A stretch of 28,465 bases of DNA from a virus, in IMG/VR virus record IMGVR_UViG_3300006752_000151, positions 1 to 28,465 of that record; one strand, 5' to 3'. Positions 13,863-19,727 of this stretch are shown one piece after another (within the stretch, counting starts at the first letter, position 1; each line of letters opens with the position of its first letter). The position numbers and the translations under genes were made by a program. The notes below the pieces were generated by a model. It worked only from the letters and a program-made list of their open reading frames with translations, was not told the origin of the DNA and searched no databases.

Positions 13863-16132
13863 GGTTTTTCCGGATACCATCCTTCACCGGGATCGAGTCG
13901 CATCGCGATGACGCCGATCGCGGGTCCCTTCGTGCAATCGAAGGCTGCTTGCCACACGGGCCGGGTGGCGTGCGCTCTGCTCCCGTGTGGGAAGAGGTAG
14001 GTGAGGTCGATATGTTCTCTGAAACAGAGTATAATATGATTTCGGCTGCTGATGACGGAAATGGAAACTCACTCCTGTTTGTATCCCGCCTCGGGCAGAT
14101 TACAGACATCGCCGTGCTATCTACAGAAAATACAGATGTCGGACCTTTCGGGGCTAACTATCTCGTTTCTGACTCTATCGTACACAACCAGAAAACCGGA
14201 GCCATTTCCCCAATAGGTGACAGGAAGTTTGCGGTGGGGGATGGAACCGCTGAGGCAGTCTATGTAGGAAAAGGTCCTCCAGGTGGATCCGCTTCAGTTT
14301 TTCCTGATGAGGTACTTTATCGCCAAGAATGGTCAAGATTCCCTAACTGTAAGCACTATGTGCAAGGACCGAATAAAACTATATTTGCCGCGGGTAACCC
14401 AGAAAAACCTTTAACCATTTATGTCTCGGAGCCTGCTGGATCGACTAACCCCAATGTAGACTCCCCTTACTCTACCGAGCTTACACCACCGGCAAATAAA
14501 GCGGGTAAGCTTAGCACAGTTGATATTTTGGCAAGCAAAGCGAGCCAGATAACAGCTTTAACATCTAACGGGAACCAGGTAATTGTGCACACCGACAAAG
14601 GATGCCATGTTCTATACGCCCCCTCTGCTGATCAGGCGAATACCGGATACCGAGTGGAGCAAGCCCCGTCTTCTGTTTTTTCCGCGGCTGTATCATCTCG
14701 AACAGCAATCTCAGATAACGGGTCTATGATCTTTTGGCTCGGTCACGACGGTCAGATATACAAGGACGAATCCGCTGGTCGAGGGTCGGAGGATGCAAAA
14801 AAATTCACTGATCCTGAACAAGCAAACTGGAAGTCTAAAGGTATATGGGAAAAAGCACACCCTAAAGACCTGTCGGACTCTTTCTCATTTTACGACCCTC
14901 AATCTGGTTATTACTGGGTTTTTATAAGATCTTTGGCGTCCCTCGACTACGCAGGTTCACTAAGCCCTAACAGACCTACTATGCTCGAAGCTTTACCGGC
15001 CGCCCCGAGCGTCCCAGGAACTTTACAAGCTTCTATAGTAGCACCGTCGGAGCCTTTAACTTTAGCAGCTTTACCTCAAAACCCAGCTCAACCCGGTACT
15101 CTTCAGTCGCTTGTGCAGGCCCCCAGTTCTCCTACAGACTTTGTAGCTTTACCTACCAATGCACCGGCCGCGCCAACTGATTTAGTGGCGGCTCCCCCTG
15201 TATCACTACCTGTTTCAGGTCCTGTAAACCTTCAAGCTTTAGAATCAGGGCCTCTAGCTGGGCCAACTGATTTATCTGCTCTTATGCTAGCACCTGCCGC
15301 GGGGCCCACTAATTTAAGCACCTCCTTACAGAGTCTTGCACCTGGCTCCGGACCATCGGGTTTAACTGCTTCTTATGAGTGGGATCAAGCGGAGGCTTTT
15401 GCACAAAGTGGAAACCTTTTAGGTTTTATATCAAGAGTTGTTAATAATGTTCCGTCGCTAAGCACTTCAACCTGTGGAGTTGGCTTTAGAAACGCCTGCC
15501 CATCAACTTTTCAAGGGACTATAAACCCCGCCACCGGACTACGGGCAACGGGTGACGGGACCGGGACCAATCCATACATGACGGAATGGTATCCGAATCA
15601 CAACATAGCGGCAACAACTGCAAAAGGCTACCAAGTGAATGCGGCCACTGATCTTTATAATGTGTGGTCAAACTTTTCTTATGAAGGAACTCGGGATCTT
15701 AATGACCTGGGTCAAAGCTTCGGACAATGGACTTGGCTTAACACGAATGGCGCACAACATTCATGGAGTTTTACAGTTCAAGGGGCTACTGCTGCATCGA
15801 CTTACTGGCTCGTTTACGACCCAACCAATTCTCAGTACTGTGTTGTCGAAGGCCGGTGGGCCAATGCCGGAAACAATAATGGAAACTACTCAATCGCACC
15901 TGTGTACCCTAAAGCAAACAATTTTAACAATGCTTTAGACCCAAACAACCCTTTCGGGACTTACATATTAAACAGCGGCATTAACACCTGGTACATTTTA
16001 CATGTGGGCAACGGTGTGAGCGACGCCGCCTTAGCCGTAGATACAGATTTTCAGGCAAGATATACCGTGCCATTCGCTTCAGTTAATGGAGTTGAGGTAG
16101 ACTGTAAAAACGGTACATCCAGAAATTTCTAA
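13859..16132 (+). CDS. Tail protein: beta-propeller-like N-terminus, Pro-rich repeats, C-terminal domain (757 aa)
   Basis: Residues 1-370 have repeated strands and Trp/Tyr-rich edges (SLLFVSRLGQITDIAVLS, GPNKTIFAAGNPEKPLTIYV, GNQVIVHTDKGCHVLY, GSMIFWLGHDGQIYKDES), as in propeller-shaped tail-tube proteins of podoviruses. Residues about 375-505 are Pro/Ala repeats of the form APxxPxxLxA, ending in LAPAAGPTNLSTSL, nearly the repeat of the protein at 891. Residues 508-757 form a separate Asn/Gly/Trp-rich domain (FGQWTWLNTNGAQHSWSF), possibly a receptor-binding tip. It starts at GTG, overlapping the previous stop. Propeller identity is inference. Confidence 0.65.
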   Translation: MRFFRIPSFTGIESHRDDADRGSLRAIEGCLPHGPGGVRSAPVWEEVGEVDMFSETEYNMISAADDGNGNSLLFVSRLGQITDIAVLSTENTDVGPFGANYLVSDSIVHNQKTGAISPIGDRKFAVGDGTAEAVYVGKGPPGGSASVFPDEVLYRQEWSRFPNCKHYVQGPNKTIFAAGNPEKPLTIYVSEPAGSTNPNVDSPYSTELTPPANKAGKLSTVDILASKASQITALTSNGNQVIVHTDKGCHVLYAPSADQANTGYRVEQAPSSVFSAAVSSRTAISDNGSMIFWLGHDGQIYKDESAGRGSEDAKKFTDPEQANWKSKGIWEKAHPKDLSDSFSFYDPQSGYYWVFIRSLASLDYAGSLSPNRPTMLEALPAAPSVPGTLQASIVAPSEPLTLAALPQNPAQPGTLQSLVQAPSSPTDFVALPTNAPAAPTDLVAAPPVSLPVSGPVNLQALESGPLAGPTDLSALMLAPAAGPTNLSTSLQSLAPGSGPSGLTASYEWDQAEAFAQSGNLLGFISRVVNNVPSLSTSTCGVGFRNACPSTFQGTINPATGLRATGDGTGTNPYMTEWYPNHNIAATTAKGYQVNAATDLYNVWSNFSYEGTRDLNDLGQSFGQWTWLNTNGAQHSWSFTVQGATAASTYWLVYDPTNSQYCVVEGRWANAGNNNGNYSIAPVYPKANNFNNALDPNNPFGTYILNSGINTWYILHVGNGVSDAALAVDTDFQARYTVPFASVNGVEVDCKNGTSRNF
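14985..15380 (+). repeat. Degenerate Pro/Ala coding repeats in the propeller protein
   Basis: About nine units of 13-17 codons follow the pattern P-x-x-P-x-x-L-x-A, the last ones reading APAAGPTNLS and APGSGPSGLTA. They are less regular than those at 1026-1277 but of the same type. They form a linker between the N- and C-terminal domains. Confidence 0.7.
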
Positions 16133-16137
16133 AAAAT

Positions 16138-16173
16138 CAACCGATTGATAAAACTCTAATTTAAAACCAAAAT
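16138..16173 (+). promoter_or_regulatory. Putative leaderless promoter of the FN3 gene
   Basis: CAACCGATTG (16138-16147) is followed by CAAAAT (16168-16173); the ATG at 16181 is 43 nt from the motif start. This copy is intergenic. TTGATA overlaps the motif as a -35-like hexamer with 17-nt spacing. Confidence 0.55.
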
Positions 16174-16180
16174 ACTGATT

Positions 16181-16465
16181 ATGGCATCGATTACTTTAAC
16201 ATGGACCGCCTCGGACACCGCAACCGGAGGGACGCCAACTAATTACGACATCTACCGGACTGTGGGTGATACGGACGAGCAGACCGTTGACGATTCAACT
16301 ACAGGTGCATCTAATAAAATTGCGGATGTAACCGGAACGGTCTTAACTTATGAAGACACAACCGTGACCGCGGGCTCCACTTATTCGTATACCGTAATCG
16401 CCAGAAACGCTGGCGGAAGCAGCGCGCCTGCCGACAATATTAACGCTAAAGGCATCTTAGCTTAA
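16181..16465 (+). CDS. Single-domain fibronectin type III protein, 94 aa
   Basis: The whole protein is one FN3 domain: ITLTWTASDTATGG (strands A-B with the core Trp), YDIYRTVGDTD (strand C), TVLTYEDTTVTAGSTYSYTV (strands E-F with the tyrosine corner) and IARNAGGSSAPADN (strand G). It resembles the FN3-like protein at 539. It is followed 5 nt later by the conserved 220-aa protein, and the pair has its own promoter candidate. Confidence 0.8.
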   Translation: MASITLTWTASDTATGGTPTNYDIYRTVGDTDEQTVDDSTTGASNKIADVTGTVLTYEDTTVTAGSTYSYTVIARNAGGSSAPADNINAKGILA

Positions 16466-16470
16466 ACCCG

Positions 16471-17133
16471 ATGGGACTCACGACTCCAGCGGGGTTTGGA
16501 GCTTACGCTTTTAATGAGCGTACAAAATCCTTAGCCGGCCCGATTGCGAACGAGGATATAACTGCGGTTGCCAATCGGGAAAACTCCTCTGAGATTTATT
16601 GCGTAACAACCGACCGGAAAGTAAAGAAAACCGATCTTCTTGATTTAAACGACGCATCATTTCCTGAATTTATAGACCCTTTTACTGATCTAGAAACACC
16701 TATAACTGAAGGAGTCATTGCGTCAGAATCAGGCCAGGGATTTCACTACCGGGGACTTTATCGACCCGCCCCGTTTGAGGAGGAAAGCACCGCAGATACC
16801 GTTATAGCGGACCCACTTTACTTTGCTGAATCTTACCTGGCGATTACAGAAACTCACTGGATGCACTTAGGCGATGAGCACAACGAAAAACAGGTTCACC
16901 GTGTAGACCTCGCGTTTCATAAAAACTCATGCGGCCACCTGTGGCTTTATGTAAAAAATGAATCCGGGAAAATTTCGGGGCAGTATAAAGGCATGCTAAA
17001 AGAGCACATGAAAGTCTTTACCAACATCCGAGGACGTCGGTTTAAAATTCAAATGCTTATAGCTACACACAAAAACTTTCCGTGGGCCTTACGCGAAATG
17101 TCTGTAGGGCACCTGTACGGAAAAAGCTTTTAA
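16471..17133 (+). CDS. Probable conserved tail protein, 220 aa
   Basis: Notable stretches are HRVDLAFHKNSCGHLWLYVK, NESGKISGQYKGM, VFTNIRGRRFKIQMLIATHK and PWALREMSVGHLYGKSF. The C-terminal strand pattern looks like the end of a tail-tube or propeller protein and may complete the assembly begun by the 757-aa protein. No named family is recognised. It is the last structural gene in the window. Confidence 0.55.
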   Translation: MGLTTPAGFGAYAFNERTKSLAGPIANEDITAVANRENSSEIYCVTTDRKVKKTDLLDLNDASFPEFIDPFTDLETPITEGVIASESGQGFHYRGLYRPAPFEEESTADTVIADPLYFAESYLAITETHWMHLGDEHNEKQVHRVDLAFHKNSCGHLWLYVKNESGKISGQYKGMLKEHMKVFTNIRGRRFKIQMLIATHKNFPWALREMSVGHLYGKSF

Positions 17134-17134
17134 G

Positions 17135-17174
17135 CAACCGGTAGAGTTTTACTTTCGTATACTTTAATATACGA
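17135..17174 (+). promoter_or_regulatory. Putative leaderless promoter with dyad TCGTATA/TATACGA
   Basis: CAACCGGTAG (17135-17144) is followed by TAATAT (17165-17170); the ATG at 17178 is 43 nt from the motif start. A perfect 7-bp inverted repeat (17155-17161 with 17168-17174) spans the -10 element, so it could be a repressor site or a 5' hairpin. Confidence 0.55.
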
Positions 17175-17177
17175 GGT

Positions 17178-17414
17178 ATGGATAACGAAAAAGAGCAGGA
17201 AAATAAAACTACTATATTAATTGATGACGTTGAGCATGTTTACGAAGACATGACCGATGAGCAGAAAGTGATCATCGAGCACATCACCGATCTTGGCCAC
17301 AAGTCCAGAAAAGCTCAGCTAGAGCTAGACCAGCTAAATGTAGCCAAAAACGGTTTTGTCTCTATGCTTAAAGATTCTCTGGCTACGCAGCCTGAAGAGT
17401 CCACAGACTCTTAA
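17178..17414 (+). CDS. Small acidic phage protein (DUF6447-like), 78 aa
   Basis: A short beta start, TTILIDDVEHVYEDMTDEQK, is followed by a helix, LELDQLNVAKNGFVSMLKDS. The layout, a small hydrophobic strand pair with 'DDxE' then a coiled coil ending in a Leu-rich helix, matches the DUF6447 family as I remember it. Function is unknown. Its last 32 nt overlap the end of the integrase gene on the other strand. Confidence 0.6.
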   Translation: MDNEKEQENKTTILIDDVEHVYEDMTDEQKVIIEHITDLGHKSRKAQLELDQLNVAKNGFVSMLKDSLATQPEESTDS

Positions 17415-18576
17415 TATTTTCGTCGATAATTGCGTCAGCATAGCTGTCGTTAGTCGTACTTGCATCAGCATGTCTTAAGAATTTTTGGGAGATGTAGATC
17501 CCTTCGGTACTCGCGATATAGCTGCCGAACAGTTTTCTTAATTCATGCAACGGATTCGCACGCTCCCATCCGATCGCACGAAGCTGATCTAAGCATTTTT
17601 TAAATGCAGTGTTACCTTTGTCCATACGATTAAGCATTAAATAATCATCGCCCGACGCTTTATTAATTATAGCTTTAGCTATCGAGCAGGACCCCATGGT
17701 AAAACCCTCATGGCCACCTTTTGGCTTAAAGGAATTTTCGGCTACTATATTAACTCGTGCACGTGAATCACCAGACCCAAGATCAAACCAATCCGCTCTA
17801 GCATGATAAATCTCATTGCGACGGAGACCGAAATATAGAGCCAGGCCGATGAGCGTATGCGTATCACCATCGGTCTTTGGCCAAAGGTCGAAGGTCTTTT
17901 GTATAAGGTCAATGGGCGGAAGCCGGTACTGTTTCTTTAAACCGCGAAAGAATTCCTGCCTTTTAACTGAATCCACGAACTCCAAATTATAGCCTTCGTA
18001 TATCGAAATTCGAGTGAAAACAGCCTTCATCGCTCTCATAATGGAGTTTAGAGTCCTCTTTTTAGAAGCGACTAAAGCCTGATCAGTTATACCGTGGAGG
18101 CTTTTTAACTTAAAATCACGGAACATACGGTCGTTAATACGCCCTAGATCGAAGTCATCGACATCCTGCTCTCCGGTTACCACCCGAGCAAACCGCTTCA
18201 ACCCGTCTGTATAATTCTGAACTGAGCTTTGGCTCAGCCCTGAAGAAATCCGATTGTCCTTTAAAATCTTAACTACCTGAGAAATGGTAGGGGTCGGATC
18301 TTTAGACATAGCGAACTTTTTCTTATTATACATCTCCAGGACTTCAGTATAAGGATTAAGAATTAGATGAGCTCGAATTTGATCGGCTAGCGCTAATGCT
18401 TTTTTCTTTTCGGTTCCGAGAGGCCAATAATTTTGAACCCCTCCGAATTGACTTTTATATGTCCAGCTCCCTTTTTCCGTCCTCCGGAAAATCCGCGTAC
18501 CCGACCGGGAACGCGCGACTGAATTGTGACTGCTTATGGTGTGTGGCATACCATTATATATATTCTGTTTTTTCAT
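17383..18576 (-). CDS. int: Tyrosine recombinase (phage integrase), 397 aa
   Basis: The catalytic signature is readable: the first Arg in ALYFGLRRNEIYHAR (about residue 251), H344-x-x-R347 in HELRKLFGS, His369 in LRHADASTTNDSY and the nucleophile Tyr379. Residues 95-200 form the core-binding helical domain (ISQVVKILKDNRIS, MRAMKAVFTRISIY), and the N-terminal part with SWTYKSQFGGVQNYWPLG looks like an arm-binding domain. It would catalyse integration and excision between attP (18629-18679) and the host tRNA-Leu gene. Met10 is an alternative start. The 3' end overlaps a convergent gene. Confidence 0.92.
   Translation of the reverse strand: MKKQNIYNGMPHTISSHNSVARSRSGTRIFRRTEKGSWTYKSQFGGVQNYWPLGTEKKKALALADQIRAHLILNPYTEVLEMYNKKKFAMSKDPTPTISQVVKILKDNRISSGLSQSSVQNYTDGLKRFARVVTGEQDVDDFDLGRINDRMFRDFKLKSLHGITDQALVASKKRTLNSIMRAMKAVFTRISIYEGYNLEFVDSVKRQEFFRGLKKQYRLPPIDLIQKTFDLWPKTDGDTHTLIGLALYFGLRRNEIYHARADWFDLGSGDSRARVNIVAENSFKPKGGHEGFTMGSCSIAKAIINKASGDDYLMLNRMDKGNTAFKKCLDQLRAIGWERANPLHELRKLFGSYIASTEGIYISQKFLRHADASTTNDSYADAIIDENIKSLWTLQAA
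18518..18536 (+). repeat. Candidate integrase arm-type site, copy 1
   Basis: ACTGAATTGTGACTGCTTA matches 18749-18767 (17 of 19). The two copies lie on either side of the attP core, in the same orientation. Copy 1 is within the 5' end of the integrase gene. Confidence 0.6.
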
Positions 18577-18628
18577 TCTGTCCAGTAATCATGCGGGTTT
18601 TCATTACCGGTGAGGTGCCTCGAAAAAA

Positions 18629-18679
18629 TTTAGGATCTGGTATCCCATGGATGTGAGGGTTCGACCCCCTCCTCGGGCA
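18629..18679 (+). other. attP: attP core: 3' half of a tRNA-Leu(UAG) gene
   Basis: The sequence runs from an anticodon loop TTTAGGA (18629-18635, anticodon TAG) through stem TCTGG, a class II variable arm ATCC-CAT-GGAT, a perfect T arm GAGGG-TTCGACC-CCCTC (18655-18671), the acceptor strand CTCGGGC (18672-18678) and the discriminator A. The 5' half is absent: no complement to TCTGG or CTCGGGC lies upstream. This is what an attP looks like when a phage integrates at the anticodon loop of a host tRNA-Leu and restores its 3' end (established mechanism). It lies 53 nt upstream of the integrase start. Confidence 0.85.
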
Positions 18680-18699
18680 TATCCTTGATTATCAACGAT

Positions 18700-18737
18700 T
18701 TGACTCAACCGTGTCATTTTGTTATACATAGTGTAAC
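18700..18737 (+). promoter_or_regulatory. Sigma-70-like promoter with overlapping operator dyad
   Basis: TTGACT (18700-18705) and TATACA (18723-18728) are separated by 17 nt, a near-consensus promoter reading toward the gene at 18783. GTTATAC-ATA-GTGTAAC (18721-18737), an inverted repeat with one mismatch, covers the -10 and the predicted start and is related to dyads in two minus-strand early promoters. Confidence 0.7.
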
Positions 18738-18740
18738 GCA

Positions 18741-18767
18741 GAATTGTGACTGAATTGCAACTGCTTA
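18741..18767 (+). repeat. Candidate integrase arm-type site, copy 2, with overlapping half copy
   Basis: ACTGAATTGCAACTGCTTA (18749-18767) matches copy 1 at 18518. It is overlapped at 18741-18752 by GAATTGTGACTG, identical to the centre of copy 1. These sites are just upstream of the gene at 18783 and downstream of its promoter, so integrase or excisionase binding could also affect that gene. Confidence 0.6.
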
Positions 18768-18782
18768 ATTTATATTAGGGAT

Positions 18783-19064
18783 ATGAAAGATTGGTTGGAA
18801 AAACAAAAAATGCAGGAAAACGACGTGCTTGATTCCGTAGGAATCCAGGCGAGACAAATAGCGGAAGATCTAATTCCACAGATTAGATTATGTGCTTTAG
18901 AAAATGAAAATGTCTCAGACATTTTGATTAAGGTACATTTCGAATTCGATAGCGAAAAGACCGAAATTTGGTCTGAGGGTGCGGTTAACTTCCCACCGAA
19001 GCAAAGCACATCAGAACTCCATGCTATTACATATGTCGAAAAGCAAGACCTCGAAAGTTCTTGA
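18783..19064 (+). CDS. Hypothetical early protein, 93 aa
   Basis: Helical N-terminus (MKDWLEKQKMQENDVLDSVG, then ARQIAEDLIPQIRL), then beta-like segments (ILIKVHFEFDSEKTEIWSEG). No domain is recognised. It is the first gene after the strong promoter at 18700, and its last 32 nt overlap the next gene, which encodes an HTH protein. A role in lysogeny control or excision is possible from position alone. Confidence 0.55.
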   Translation: MKDWLEKQKMQENDVLDSVGIQARQIAEDLIPQIRLCALENENVSDILIKVHFEFDSEKTEIWSEGAVNFPPKQSTSELHAITYVEKQDLESS

Positions 19065-19320
19065 TAAACTGGGTCTCACCAAAGAAGAAGTCCGTGCGGC
19101 TTTTTCTGTGGAGAAACCGGCATCAGAAAACAAACCTAAAAAAGGTTATCTATTTCGCGCAGATCAGGCGCGTATGAGTAAACGCATGAAGCGCTGGAAT
19201 GATCTAATTTTTGCACGGTTTATGGGCGGTACACACCCAAAGGATATCGCTGACGCGATTGGCGTAACCGAGGAATCTGTTCGCGTTCGGTTACGCCGGG
19301 CTAAATTCTTTTCGAATTAA
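19033..19320 (+). CDS. Small regulator with sigma-70 region 4/LuxR-like HTH, 95 aa
   Basis: The start is taken at ATG 19033 (MSKSKTSKVLDKLGLTKEEV), because upstream ATGs in frame lie deeper in the preceding gene. The middle is basic (RADQARMSKRMKRWNDLIFA). The C-terminal part, GGTHPKDIADAIGVTEESVR, then VRLRRAKFF, is a good helix-turn-helix of the sigma region 4 type. It may be a transcriptional regulator of phage genes. Its stop shares bases with that of the convergent nuclease gene. Confidence 0.65.
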   Translation: MSKSKTSKVLDKLGLTKEEVRAAFSVEKPASENKPKKGYLFRADQARMSKRMKRWNDLIFARFMGGTHPKDIADAIGVTEESVRVRLRRAKFFSN

Positions 19321-19727
19321 ATAAGGTCCCAAGCCTCTTTGTACTTTTCGTACTTCGCTTTGGAATCCGGGTTATCCGGGTAAAACCATAGAGAAACCTT
19401 TCCGTCGAGCGCATTGCACGGTACAATGTACCAGGTGTCTGCGGCTTTTAAATAAACAGCTAAAATGTCAACCTCGCGGCAATCCAGAGGCTTTTTAGAG
19501 CTTTGACCCGTACCTGCGATTATCTTGTACCGTCCAAAACCTTGACCGTCCTCGTGATTTTTAGTCGTTCCTTTAATTTGGACCCTTTTTAGGTTTCCAT
19601 TAGAGCTGAGCACGCAATCCACAGGCAGGTTATCACCCGCCGGGATATAAAGACCCAGGCCTAAATCAAGGGCTTTAGTAAAAAATTGATACTCCCACAA
19701 AGTACCTAGCGATTTATTGCTTTTCAT
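19317..19727 (-). CDS. PD-(D/E)XK endonuclease-like protein, 136 aa
   Basis: The nuclease residues appear in order: Glu12 in GTLWEYQF, Asp37 in AGDNLPVDCVL and Gln50-x-Lys52 in LKRVQIKGT, followed by DILAVYLKAADTWYIVPC. This is the E...D...(E/Q)xK layout of small PD-(D/E)XK enzymes, such as PDDEXK_5 or Holliday-junction resolvase relatives. It overlaps the start of the minus-strand primase-helicase stop region by 4 nt, so it is the last gene of the replication operon. Substrate cannot be read from the sequence; branched recombination DNA is a reasonable guess. Confidence 0.65.
   Translation of the reverse strand: MKSNKSLGTLWEYQFFTKALDLGLGLYIPAGDNLPVDCVLSSNGNLKRVQIKGTTKNHEDGQGFGRYKIIAGTGQSSKKPLDCREVDILAVYLKAADTWYIVPCNALDGKVSLWFYPDNPDSKAKYEKYKEAWDLI

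Noticed and set aside
18603-18613. CACCGGTAAT on the minus strand as a further member of the CAACCGGT promoter family for the integrase
   Set aside because: The distance to the integrase start is 37 nt rather than 42-43, and no good -10 is at the expected place.
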